The notes under the pieces are model-generated. The model made no database searches and was not told the origin of the DNA. It worked only from the letters and a program-made list of their open reading frames with translations. The translations under genes and the position numbers were made by a program. DNA of 11,877 nucleotides from an uncultured Opitutia bacterium (GTDB lineage Bacteria > Verrucomicrobiota > Verrucomicrobiia > Opitutales > Opitutaceae). Below are positions 1 through 7,237 of this stretch, piece by piece. How positions within the stretch are numbered: the first letter of the stretch is position 1; every line of letters starts with the position of its first letter. The stretch covers positions 1-11,877 of the forward strand of contig CALFZM010000138.1 in assembly GCA_937952235.1 (NCBI GenBank). The letters run 5' to 3'.

Positions 1-2
1 GT

Positions 3-1367
3 CCCGCGGTTTCGGCGGGCTTGCCCAATTTCGCCCGCGGTGAAGTCGTCCGCACCGGCGGCGACGTGCGCGGCGACCGCCTCGCCGAGTCCGCCCGGGA
101 GATCCCGATCGCGGGCCGCAGCCAGGTCCTTGTCGCGGGCGCCGGACCGGCGGGCATCGGCGCGGCCCTCGCCGCCGCCCGGGCGGGCGCGACGGTGCAG
201 CTCATCGAGACGGCGGGTTGCCTCGGCGGGGTGTGGACGGCCGGCATGCTCACCAAGATCATCGACGGCGGCCGCAAGACGGGGGTGATGCGCGAGATCC
301 TGCAGGCGATGGCCACCCGCGGCAGCGAGGTCGCCCGGAAGACCAAGGGCGAGATCTACGACCCCGAGCTGATGAAGCTCGTGCTCGAGGAAATGTGCGT
401 CGCGGCCGGCGTGAAGATCCAGCTCCACACGCAGCTCGTCGGCGCCGTGGTCGACGGCCGCAAGCGACTCGTCGCCGTCGTGACCGAGTCCAAGTCCGGC
501 CGGCAGGCCTGGCTCGCGGACCGCTTCGTGGATACGTCCGGCGACGGCGACCTCGCGGCCCAGGCCGGGTGTAATTTCGACGTGGGTGTGAACGCCCAAT
601 GCGAGTGCCAGCCGATGTCGCTGATGGCCTTGTTGACCGGGTTGGATGGCAATGCCGTGCCCGAGTTCGTTCGCGAGATCGCCGGCGAGAAGGCCAAGGC
701 CAACCTGCGCAAGCTGATGGTCGATTCCGGCATCAGGCCATCCTACAGCGCCCCGACGCTGAGGCTGCTGCATGCCGGCATCTTCTCCCTCATGACGAAC
801 CACGAGTACGGCGTGCCGGCTTACGACGCGGGCAAGATCACCGAAGCCACCATCCGCGCCCGCCGCGAAGTGCACCAGATCGTCGCCGACCTGCGCAAGC
901 TTGGCGGACCATGGAAGGAACTCGCCGTCGTAGCCACTGCCGAACAGATTGGGGTGCGCGAGGGCCGGCGGATCCGGGGCCGCAGCCAGGTGACCGCCGA
1001 GGACATCGTCGCCGGCAAGAAGCACGCCGACGGCGTCTGCCAGGTGAATTTCGGCTTCGACCTCCACAATGTGCGGCCGGGATCGATGTTCGAGGGCGAC
1101 GATGAAATCGAGCAACTCGGTCGCGCGTACCGCAAACGCGGCGCCCGCCCGTACGATATTCCGCTCGGCGCCCTGATCGCGGCCGACGTCGATGGCCTGA
1201 TGATGGCCGGGCGCTGCATCAGCGGCGATTTCATCGCGCATTCGAGCTACCGGGTGACCGGCAATGCCGTGCCGATGGGCGAAGCGGCCGGCCTCGCCTC
1301 CGCCGTGTCGGTGCAAAAGGGCCGGATGCCGCACGAGCTCGCCTGGAGCGAGATCAAGCCGGCCTGA
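3..1367 (+). CDS. FAD-dependent oxidoreductase (FAD_oxidored family), 5' end outside window
   Basis: Predicted flavoprotein oxidoreductase of the FAD_oxidored type (PF12831-like); substrate unknown. The frame is open to the left edge. The first in-window start codons are TTG at 21 and GTG at 66, neither with a clear ribosome binding site, and the residues before the Rossmann fold read as a continuing protein, so I treat the gene as 5'-partial. Numbering from the TTG at 21, a dinucleotide-binding GAGPAG lies at residues 40-45, with an acidic residue at the end of the second strand (E63). A second FAD-contacting segment, VDTSGDGD, is near 170-180. The C-terminal FAD motif runs from about 397 (GRCISGD) to 424, including RVTGNAVPMGEAAG. 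At least 448 residues are present and the C-terminus is complete. Whether it is exported cannot be seen, because the N-terminus is missing. It is followed on the same strand by a second FAD enzyme, with a large inverted repeat between them. Family assignment is firm; the reaction is not known. Confidence 0.88.
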   Translation, partial: PAVSAGLPNFARGEVVRTGGDVRGDRLAESAREIPIAGRSQVLVAGAGPAGIGAALAAARAGATVQLIETAGCLGGVWTAGMLTKIIDGGRKTGVMREILQAMATRGSEVARKTKGEIYDPELMKLVLEEMCVAAGVKIQLHTQLVGAVVDGRKRLVAVVTESKSGRQAWLADRFVDTSGDGDLAAQAGCNFDVGVNAQCECQPMSLMALLTGLDGNAVPEFVREIAGEKAKANLRKLMVDSGIRPSYSAPTLRLLHAGIFSLMTNHEYGVPAYDAGKITEATIRARREVHQIVADLRKLGGPWKELAVVATAEQIGVREGRRIRGRSQVTAEDIVAGKKHADGVCQVNFGFDLHNVRPGSMFEGDDEIEQLGRAYRKRGARPYDIPLGALIAADVDGLMMAGRCISGDFIAHSSYRVTGNAVPMGEAAGLASAVSVQKGRMPHELAWSEIKPA

Positions 1368-1371
1368 TCAA

Positions 1372-1437
1372 CCAGGGAGCGCGGCCGTCCCCGGCCGCAT
1401 TTAGACCGATGCGGCCGGGGACGGCCGCGCTCCCTGG
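1372..1437. repeat. Perfect 29-bp inverted repeat with 8-base loop (REP-like or hairpin element)
   Basis: The left arm (1372-1400) and right arm (1409-1437) are exact reverse complements over 29 bases, separated by ttagaccg. Each arm is itself palindromic: gcggccg and cggccgc flank a 4-base spacer at 1381-1398 in the left arm and 1411-1428 in the right arm. The element could therefore fold as one long hairpin or as smaller stem-loops. It begins 4 bases after the stop of the upstream FAD gene and ends 24 bases before the start of the next. No T-run follows, so it is not a textbook intrinsic terminator. It may still stop or attenuate transcription or stabilise the upstream mRNA, or it may be a dispersed REP or MITE-type element. 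No target-site duplication is obvious. Confidence 0.9.
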
Positions 1438-1461
1438 GGCACCTCTGCGACCTTCTTCCCC

Positions 1462-3306
1462 ATGCTCTCGCGCCTCCCCGCCATCCTTCTCGCCTTCCTT
1501 GCTGCAACCTTCGGCCGGGCCCAGTCGGTCGACGTCGTCATTTACGGCGCCACGCCCGGCGGCATCGCGGCCGCGATCGCCGCGGCGAAAGGCGGGCACA
1601 CCGTGCTCCTGGCCGAGCCGACGATCCGGATCGGCGGCATGGCCACCAACGGACTCCAGCATCCCGACTTCCGGGCGTTCGAAGCGCTCACCGGAACGTT
1701 CCGGGAGTTCAACCAGCGCACGCTGGCGTATTATGAGAAGACTTACGGAGCGGGCTCCCAGCAGGTGAAGGACACCTTCCGTGGCACCCACGCCGAGCCG
1801 AAGGTCAGCCTGCTGCTCTTCCAGCAGATGCTGGCGGAACAACCGCGGATCACGGTGCACACGCAGTGGACGCTCGTCGACGCCTTCACGCGCGGCCCGG
1901 CGGGCGATCGCACGGTGCGCGCCGCGCGGTTTCGCGACACGGCGGGTCGCGAGCATACCTATGAAGGCCGGATCTTCATCGACGGTTCGTACGAAGGCGA
2001 CCTGATCGCCGCCGCCCAGACGCCCTACCGGATCGGCGTCGAGAGCCGCGACGAGTACAACGAGCCCGCGGCCCCGGCCGACGGCAGCGGCGACCTGCAG
2101 GGCTACAACTTCCGCTTCGTCATGACGAACGTGCCCGCAAACCGCGTGCCGGTGACGGCCCCCAAGGGTTACCGACGCGAGGACTTCCTCGGCGTCACCG
2201 CGCTCGTCGAAGCCGGCAAGATCAAGCGCGCGTTTGGCGGGTATCGCGACACCGACAACATCGTGAAGGCGCAGATTCCGATTCTGCCCAACGGCAAGCG
2301 CGACATCAACGACGTGTCGAGCGGCCACATCCGGCTGTCGCTGCCGGGCGAGCAGCTGCTCTGGCCCGAAGGCGACGCCGCCACGCGGCAGCGGATCTAC
2401 GACGAGCACGTGCGCTGGAATGTCGGGTTGATCTACTTCTCGCAGAACGATCCCTCGCTGCCGGAGGCATTCCGGGCCGAGGCGCGGCAGTGGGGCTGGT
2501 GCAAGGACGAGTTTGTCGAGACCGGCCACATCCCACCCCAGCTCTACGTGCGCGAGGCGCGCCGGATGATGGGCCTGCGCATCTTCACCCAGAACGACAC
2601 CCGCCATGCGGACGGAGACGCGCGCGCCGTCCTCCACCGCGACGCGATCGCGATCGGCGACTACGGTCACAGCAGCCACGGCACCCGGCACGAGGGCTCG
2701 CGCTTCGGCGGCAAACGCTTCGGCGAAGGCCTCGGCGTGATCTACGCGCCCTACCAGATTCCCTACGGCACGATCGTGGCGAAGGACCTCCGCAACCTCC
2801 TCGCCCCGGTGCCGGCGAGCGCGTCGCACGTGGGTTTCTGCGCCCTGCGGCTCGAACCCATCTGGAGTTCCCTCGGCCAGGCCGCCGGGCACGCGGCTCA
2901 TCTGGCGCTCGCGGCCGGCGCGACCGCCCCCGACGTGCGCCGGCTCGAAGTCGCGCGCCTGCAACGCCGGCTCCATGCCGACCAGTCCGCGACGATCTAC
3001 GTGAACGATGTGCCGCCGACACACGCCGATTTCGCCGCGGTGCAATGGTGGGGCACGCTCGGGGGCCTGCACGGCCTCGCCCCGCGCCCGACCGGCTCGC
3101 GCCTCGGCAAACAGATCGAGGGCCAGCATTCGGAAGGTTGGCTCAATCACACCGCCGACCTGGATCGCGTGTTGGATGCCAGCCTTGGCGCCCGCTGGCT
3201 CGGCCTCGCCCGGGATGCAGGTGTCGCCACGCCAGCGCTGCCGGCCGCCGATGGGCGGGTGACGCGCGGAGATTGGATCCGCACCGCGTATCGAGCCGTG
3301 CGCTGA
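1462..3306 (+). CDS. Secreted FAD-dependent oxidoreductase
   Basis: A 614-residue predicted extracytoplasmic flavoprotein of the FAD_oxidored group; substrate unknown. The ATG at 1462 is chosen because it gives a signal peptide: a short basic start, a hydrophobic core at residues 6-17, and likely cleavage after FGRA (20/21). No Shine-Dalgarno-like sequence precedes it. The mature protein opens with a nucleotide-binding fold containing GATPGG (29-34) and an acid after the second strand (E52). The motif IDGSYEGD lies at about 173-180. A C-terminal FAD-contacting region at about 458-486 contains LEPIWSSLGQAAGHAA, the arrangement seen in bacterial FAD_oxidored proteins often labelled 'xanthan lyase-like'. 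A tail segment with AVQWWGTLGGLHGL follows. It lies 24 bases after the inverted repeat and may share a transcript with the upstream FAD gene. The two flavoproteins differ in length and motifs and are not a recent duplication. The downstream gene is convergent. Confidence 0.93.
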   Translation: MLSRLPAILLAFLAATFGRAQSVDVVIYGATPGGIAAAIAAAKGGHTVLLAEPTIRIGGMATNGLQHPDFRAFEALTGTFREFNQRTLAYYEKTYGAGSQQVKDTFRGTHAEPKVSLLLFQQMLAEQPRITVHTQWTLVDAFTRGPAGDRTVRAARFRDTAGREHTYEGRIFIDGSYEGDLIAAAQTPYRIGVESRDEYNEPAAPADGSGDLQGYNFRFVMTNVPANRVPVTAPKGYRREDFLGVTALVEAGKIKRAFGGYRDTDNIVKAQIPILPNGKRDINDVSSGHIRLSLPGEQLLWPEGDAATRQRIYDEHVRWNVGLIYFSQNDPSLPEAFRAEARQWGWCKDEFVETGHIPPQLYVREARRMMGLRIFTQNDTRHADGDARAVLHRDAIAIGDYGHSSHGTRHEGSRFGGKRFGEGLGVIYAPYQIPYGTIVAKDLRNLLAPVPASASHVGFCALRLEPIWSSLGQAAGHAAHLALAAGATAPDVRRLEVARLQRRLHADQSATIYVNDVPPTHADFAAVQWWGTLGGLHGLAPRPTGSRLGKQIEGQHSEGWLNHTADLDRVLDASLGARWLGLARDAGVATPALPAADGRVTRGDWIRTAYRAVR

Positions 3307-3326
3307 TCTCGAAAGCCTGCGCTTCG

Positions 3327-3342
3327 TCTGCTCGGGAGCAGA
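3327..3342 (+). terminator. Possible weak terminator hairpin after the secreted FAD oxidoreductase gene
   Basis: The sequence tctgct (3327-3332), loop cggg, agcaga (3337-3342) forms a 6-bp stem with a tetraloop 20 bases after the stop codon. It is followed by an A/T-rich stretch (ttcaataatt) that stands out from the GC-rich surroundings. The stem is short and the tail is not a true T-run, so terminator function is only plausible. Confidence 0.35.
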
Positions 3343-3368
3343 TTCAATAATTCTGAAGCCCAAACCTA

Positions 3369-3442
3369 AACGCAAAGTCGCAAAGGAACGCGAAGCTTCG
3401 CCAAGTTTTCCTTCGCGAGTCTTTCCTTAGCGTCTTCGCGTT
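3369..3442. repeat. Imperfect long inverted repeat in convergent intergenic region
   Basis: The left arm at 3369-3395 (beginning aacgcaaag) and the right arm at 3411-3442 (ending cttcgcgtt) are complementary with a few mismatches and about five extra bases in the right arm. A perfect 12-bp palindrome, gcgaagcttcgc, sits at 3390-3401. The A-rich left and T-rich right composition is unlike the flanking genes. Its place between two converging genes suits a bidirectional transcription stop. The alternating 'cgcaaag' style resembles dispersed intergenic repeats I recall from several bacterial genomes, though that is recollection and not a search result. Confidence 0.65.
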
Positions 3443-3484
3443 CAAGACCCCACTTTGAGCGGCTACGCCCTTGCATAATGTGCT

Positions 3485-4681
3485 CTAGGGCGAGGCGCCG
3501 GCGGCCAGGCGATCGGTCTCCGCCAGCTTGAAACGCACGCTCACGACCGAGTTCTTTTCCGGGCCGGGGCGGTACTTGACGTAGGTCGTGGCCACGAACG
3601 TGCCGTCGGGCAGCACCTCCACGCCCGGGTAGCCGTTGTCGCCGCCCTTGTGGCTGTGCAGCAGCTTCACGCGATACGCACCGTCACGGCCGCCCACGAT
3701 GTCCTCGTAGCGGCCGACCCACGCGACGAAATGCGTCGAGGTCGGGCTGCCGTAGAGCCCGCCCGTGTCGCGGAAGCACACGACGAGCCGTCCGTCGGGC
3801 GCATAGCGGGCCACGTGCCGGTCGCCGAAGAGCCCGGGAGGAAGCGGCCGTGAGGCCGACCAGCTCCGGCCCTCGTCGTCGCTGGTCATGAACAACGCCA
3901 CGCGCTGCTCGTTTTCCCGCAGCAGGCACAACAACTGTCGTCCGTCGGGCGAACGCACGACCCACGGTTCGCACGGTTTCAAGCCCGGCAGGTCGAGCAC
4001 GATCCGCCAGGGGGTCCAGGTGAGGCCGCCGTCGGTGGATTCGCTCTGCGCGATCACGTTGGAACGCGCCTCCCGGGTTTCGCCGGGCCGGCGGATGTTG
4101 GTCAGGCCGACGAGCCGGCGGCCGCCGTCCACGGACTCGATGGTGCAGAACGGCATGACGCAGACGAGGCCGTTGCTGCGCATCGGCGTCCAGGTGCGGC
4201 CGTCGTCCGTCGAGTGCGACTGATGCATGGTGCCGTCCGGGCCCTGCCCGGCGAACACGACCAGCCGCGTCGTGCCGTCGGGCGCCTTCAGCCGGTAGAT
4301 CGCGGGGCAGTTGCGGACGGATTTCCAGTTATCCGGGACCGGGAGCAGCGGCGACCAGGTGAGCCCACCGTCGTCGCTCCGCTTCATCGGGCCCGCGGGT
4401 CCGCCGTGGTTGATCGTCCACACGCAGAACAGCGTGCGGCCGTCCGGCAGCAGCACCGTCGTCGGATGTCCCTGATACACCTCGGCCGTGCCAGCCGCGA
4501 TCGTCACGTGCCGCGCGGCGTCGCCGGAGAGGTCGACGCTGGGAGGAAAGGGCCGGCGTTCGGGCAGCACCGCTCCGGTCGCCGCCGCCGGGTCCGCCGC
4601 CGCCAGCCGGGCGAAGAGCGCGAGCGCCGTGAAGACGAACGAGACGCGGATCCGGTTCGGCGGGGTGAGCGGGGCGGTCAT
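3485..4681 (-). CDS. Exported sialidase-like Asp-box (BNR) repeat protein
   Basis: A 398-residue secreted six-bladed beta-propeller candidate of the sialidase/neuraminidase superfamily (BNR_2-like), probably a periplasmic or surface glycosidase. The open frame runs further upstream, but only the ATG at 4681 gives a signal peptide (hydrophobic about 12-28, cleavage after LAAA near 29). The extension would lie inside the preceding gene and is Arg/Gly-rich shadow. Four Asp-boxes of the form S-x-D-x-G-x-x-W are visible, at residues 102-109, 157-164, 215-222 and 267-274 (the last carries an extra acid, SDDEGRSW). A C-terminal GDNGYP followed by VLPDG (about 347-360) matches the last blades of this group. 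No F/Y-R-I-P motif is seen near the N-terminus, where GTAEVYQGHP stands, so true sialic-acid cleavage is unproven. It is the last gene of the probable minus-strand operon, starting 74 bases after the cytochrome gene, with no evident ribosome binding site. Confidence 0.9.
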   Translation of the reverse strand: MTAPLTPPNRIRVSFVFTALALFARLAAADPAAATGAVLPERRPFPPSVDLSGDAARHVTIAAGTAEVYQGHPTTVLLPDGRTLFCVWTINHGGPAGPMKRSDDGGLTWSPLLPVPDNWKSVRNCPAIYRLKAPDGTTRLVVFAGQGPDGTMHQSHSTDDGRTWTPMRSNGLVCVMPFCTIESVDGGRRLVGLTNIRRPGETREARSNVIAQSESTDGGLTWTPWRIVLDLPGLKPCEPWVVRSPDGRQLLCLLRENEQRVALFMTSDDEGRSWSASRPLPPGLFGDRHVARYAPDGRLVVCFRDTGGLYGSPTSTHFVAWVGRYEDIVGGRDGAYRVKLLHSHKGGDNGYPGVEVLPDGTFVATTYVKYRPGPEKNSVVSVRFKLAETDRLAAGASP

Positions 4682-4701
4682 GACGGCAGTGAGCCGTTCG
4701 C

Positions 4702-4717
4702 CTTGCGCCCCCGCAAG
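4702..4717. other. Small intercistronic hairpin
   Basis: The 74-base gap between the cytochrome gene and the sialidase-like gene contains cttgcg (4702-4707), four C, cgcaag (4712-4717), a perfect 6-bp stem. A second, imperfect stem is centred near 4737 (ccggt at 4727-4731 with accgg at 4743-4747). They could affect RNA processing or attenuation between the two genes. Short stems are frequent by chance at this GC content, so support is weak. Confidence 0.25.
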
Positions 4718-4755
4718 CCGCGTGCGCCGGTTCCCACAGGAGACCGGTGCGCAGC

Positions 4756-6678
4756 TCAGCGGGCGGTTCCGCGCGCCTGCGCGACCTGCCCCGGCGTGAC
4801 CGGACGCGTGCCGTTGCCGAAGCGGGCGCGCACGTAAGACACGACGGCGGCGATGTCCGCATCCGGCAGCGCGGCCAGCGCGGGCATGTCGGGATAGGCC
4901 TTGTTGGCGCGTTCGAGGTTCCGCCCTTCGAGCACGGAACGGATCAACTCCGCCGGGGCGCCGGCGATCACCGCCGAGCCTTCGAGCGGCGGCGCGATGG
5001 TGGGGTTGCCCTTGCCTTCCGGGCCGTGGCAGGCCGCACAGACGCCGAAGAGTTCCTTGCCCCGTTCGAACACCGGGCCCGACAACACCCGCGCGGCCCG
5101 GGAGACCACCGGCTGCGACCAGGTTTTCTGCAGCGCGGCGGCGCGGTTCCTGATTTCGCTCACGGCGGATTGTTCCACCGCGGCGAGGCCGGCGGGCGGT
5201 GCCGTCAGGCCCCGGAGGCGGGAAGCCTTCAGCCCCTCCAGCAGCGCCAGCCGGATCCAGTCGGGCGTCCGCCGGCCGTCCGCCAACAGCGTCAGCACCG
5301 ATTCCACGCCGCCCGCATTGGCGGCCGCCTGGGCCAGCGCCGCGTAAAGCCGGTCCGCACCCGGACGCTCCGCCTGCCACGCGGGATCGGCGGCCAGGCT
5401 CGCGAGCAGCGCGCTTTCTTCGCCGCGCAGGCCACTCAGGGCGGCCTCGACCATGCCTGGTTCGCCAGCGTCTCGACCCAGCAGCGCCAGCCGGGTGGCG
5501 GCCAGGTCGGCGCCGCTGCCCTCGCCGAGCGTGAACAGCAACTGGCGCCGCACGTCCGGCCGCGGGTCGGTGTGCAGGGCGAGCACCGCGCCGCGCACGG
5601 AGGAATCGGACAGCCGTCGCTCGGCGACGCGCAGCGCCGCGATGCGGAGGGCGGGTTCGCGATCGCGCAGGGCGGCCTGCAACGTCGCCGGGTCGGCCAC
5701 GTCGAGACCGTCGAGCGTCCAGAGCGCGTGCAGCCGCGCGACGAGGTCGGCGTGGCTGGTGGCCATGCGGCGCACCGCCGCGGCGACGCCGCGGTCACCC
5801 GATTCGACAATGATGCGCTGCGCGGCGTCGCGCCAGAAGCCGTTGGGATGCGCGAGATGCGGCACCCAGGCGGCGGCCTGGTCGCGCGCAAGTTTCGGCC
5901 GGCTGCCAGCCGGGCGTCCGGCGTGCACGATGCGGTAGACGCGGCCGAGTCCGTTGAACGGCTCCTGCAGCTTGCGCGCGAGGAACTGCTGGCGGAGGAA
6001 GCTCGTGACGAAGATGTCGCCCTCGATGATGCCGCGATGCATGTCGGCGACGTACAACGCGCCGTCGGGGCCGTTGGCGGTGTACGTCGGCCGGAACCGC
6101 TCGTCCCTCGAATAGAGGAACTCGCGCCGCTCGTAGGCGTTGCGGGCGGTCAGCGTGCCGTCGCTCTCGGTGACGATGCTGCGCCGGAGGAAGCGGCCGG
6201 CGACCTCGCCGAGGAACACGTTGCCCACGAACTCCGGGGGAAACTGGTCGCCGCGGTACACGCAGGGCGCGGTATTGGACGTGAAGACCGCCAGCGTGCC
6301 GTCCTCGTCGCGCAACTGCGCGCGGCGGTTGACGCCCGGCGTCGGGCCCTGCGGCCAGGTGGCCTGGTCGGCAGGCAGCCGCACGTCGGTGCCGTAGGTG
6401 CCGTCGTAATTCGGATTGCGCGAGAAGTAGTGCGCGGGGACGAGGTCGGCGCGGAGGTGGTCGCCATTCGAGGAATAGTAGAGGCGCCCGAAATTGTCCT
6501 GCGTCAGGCCCCACTGCGCGCGCTGGTTGACGAACGGCTGCGTCGCCCACGTGCCGTCGAACTCGCGCAGCTGCAGGCCGGCCTTGGCGGTGTACAGCCA
6601 GTTGTCGAGCGCGCGGAAGACCGTGCTCTGGGCGGCGTGCGGATTGGCGGGGATCTCGAGGCCGCCGGCGATCTTCAC
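4756..6678 (-). CDS. C-terminal fragment of the frameshifted heme-binding dehydrogenase (propeller remainder, HEAT-like repeats, cytochrome c)
   Basis: The open frame continues to 6912, but family-like sequence starts only at about 6702. The first usable start after that is GTG at 6678, which shares GTGA with the stop of the upstream fragment, giving 640 residues. Order: remaining propeller blades (VFRALDNWLYTAK near the start, later GPDGALYVADMHRG); an alpha-helical HEAT-like region rich in Ala, Leu and Arg at about 300-400; then a cytochrome c domain. The heme motif CAACH is encoded at 5040-5026, and a likely Met axial ligand lies in YPDMPALAAL about 45 residues later. Heme attachment needs export, and this fragment has no signal peptide of its own, so it could work only if the break is an error or is bypassed. 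Confidence 0.65.
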   Translation of the reverse strand: MKIAGGLEIPANPHAAQSTVFRALDNWLYTAKAGLQLREFDGTWATQPFVNQRAQWGLTQDNFGRLYYSSNGDHLRADLVPAHYFSRNPNYDGTYGTDVRLPADQATWPQGPTPGVNRRAQLRDEDGTLAVFTSNTAPCVYRGDQFPPEFVGNVFLGEVAGRFLRRSIVTESDGTLTARNAYERREFLYSRDERFRPTYTANGPDGALYVADMHRGIIEGDIFVTSFLRQQFLARKLQEPFNGLGRVYRIVHAGRPAGSRPKLARDQAAAWVPHLAHPNGFWRDAAQRIIVESGDRGVAAAVRRMATSHADLVARLHALWTLDGLDVADPATLQAALRDREPALRIAALRVAERRLSDSSVRGAVLALHTDPRPDVRRQLLFTLGEGSGADLAATRLALLGRDAGEPGMVEAALSGLRGEESALLASLAADPAWQAERPGADRLYAALAQAAANAGGVESVLTLLADGRRTPDWIRLALLEGLKASRLRGLTAPPAGLAAVEQSAVSEIRNRAAALQKTWSQPVVSRAARVLSGPVFERGKELFGVCAACHGPEGKGNPTIAPPLEGSAVIAGAPAELIRSVLEGRNLERANKAYPDMPALAALPDADIAAVVSYVRARFGNGTRPVTPGQVAQARGTAR

Positions 6679-7211
6679 GCGTTCGTCGGCCCGGCCGTCG
6701 CCGGCAGCGCCATCACGATCACGCCGTCGCGCGACACCTGCAGCCCGCGGGGCCAGTCGACGTCGTCCATGAACACGGAGCGCCGGTCCATGCGGCCGTC
6801 GCCGTCGGTGTCCTCGAGCAGGACGACGCGCCCCTTCGGCATCGGCAGCTTTTCGAGCCCGGGAAGGACATCGCGCAGCGCCCAGTTGTAGCCGGGCCAC
6901 TCGAGCGCCCACAGCCGGCCGCGTTCGTCGAACTGGATCGCGATCGGATCCTGGATCAGCGGCTCGGCGGCGACGACCTCGACGCGAAAACCGGCCGGCA
7001 CCTCGAGCAGGCGGGCGGATTCCTCCGGCGCATGGCGGCGGCCATCGGGCAGCGTCCAGTGGGCGGGCGGAGCGGAGCGGTCGACATCGGCGCGGTCGCC
7101 GACCTGCGCGAGGGCCGCGGGGAGAGCGAACCAGGGGGCGACGAGGCCGGTCAGAAACCGTGCGAGCGAGCGGCGCGGGCGATGGCCGGCGGGAGCGGTG
7201 GCGAAGGGCAT
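6675..7211 (-). CDS. N-terminal fragment of the frameshifted heme-binding dehydrogenase
   Basis: A 178-residue reading frame from the ATG at 7211. It consists of a signal peptide (basic RPRR followed by a hydrophobic stretch at about 17-35), a linker, and the opening strands of the beta-propeller (VPAGFRVEVVAAEPL at 71-85, WALEWPGYN at 101-109, calcium-type DTDGDG loop at 134-139). The last nine or so residues, after VIVMAL, are out-of-frame readthrough. Alone it would be an incomplete propeller with no heme, so an independent function is unlikely. Its TGA at 6677-6675 overlaps a GTG in the next frame. Confidence 0.6.
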   Translation of the reverse strand: MPFATAPAGHRPRRSLARFLTGLVAPWFALPAALAQVGDRADVDRSAPPAHWTLPDGRRHAPEESARLLEVPAGFRVEVVAAEPLIQDPIAIQFDERGRLWALEWPGYNWALRDVLPGLEKLPMPKGRVVLLEDTDGDGRMDRRSVFMDDVDWPRGLQVSRDGVIVMALPATAGPTNA

Positions 7212-7237
7212 GAAGAAAGGGGCGCGGTGGCGGCGGT

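Larger units (their letters stand above)
4756..7211 (-). pseudogene. PVC-type membrane-bound dehydrogenase with CxxCH heme domain, frameshifted
   Basis: One gene of about 817 codons broken by a frame change near 6700-6707. It belongs to the family called 'putative membrane-bound dehydrogenase' or 'PVC-type heme-binding CxxCH protein', typical of Planctomycetes and Verrucomicrobia. These are exported proteins with a soluble-dehydrogenase-like beta-propeller, HEAT-like helical repeats and a terminal cytochrome c; their substrates are mostly unknown, though sugar oxidation is often proposed. The ATG at 7211 gives a signal peptide with likely cleavage after ALAQ (about residue 36). Frame 1 holds the first propeller part, including FDERGRLWALEWPGYN (94-109) and a DTDGDGRMD loop (134-142), and stops at 6675. 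Homology resumes in the other frame at GDGRADERV from 6702, apparently the end of a second D-x-D-G-D-G loop whose start is missing, and continues to the stop at 4756. The reading suggests loss of roughly eight to ten residues (3n+1 bases). It could be a true mutation or a sequence error. It starts 26 bases after the ceramidase-like gene. Confidence 0.8.

Noticed and set aside
1372..1437. Standard Rho-independent terminator
   Set aside because: The stem is strong, but no T-run follows on either strand and the arms are much longer than needed; described as a repeat element instead.
1354..3375. A 673-codon open frame on the minus strand opposite the secreted FAD oxidoreductase
   Set aside because: It lies antisense to a well-supported gene with signal peptide and FAD motifs. 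Its product is an Arg/Gly/His/Ala-rich string with no recognisable domain, as expected from high-GC codon bias leaving few stops in the opposite frame.
4682..5380. N-terminal extension of the sialidase-like frame (to 631 codons)
   Set aside because: The extension lies inside the cytochrome gene in another frame, is Arg/Gly-rich, and would bury the signal peptide that starts at 4681.
6690..6715. Programmed -1 ribosomal frameshift in the cytochrome gene
   Set aside because: No X-XXY-YYZ slippery heptamer or clear downstream stimulatory structure is visible, and part of the expected loop appears to be missing, which suggests a deletion.
4747..6891. A 714-codon open frame on the plus strand opposite the cytochrome-bearing dehydrogenase
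   Set aside because: Antisense shadow: low-complexity Arg/Gly/Ala/His composition, no motifs, and the opposite strand encodes clear propeller, HEAT-like and CxxCH regions.
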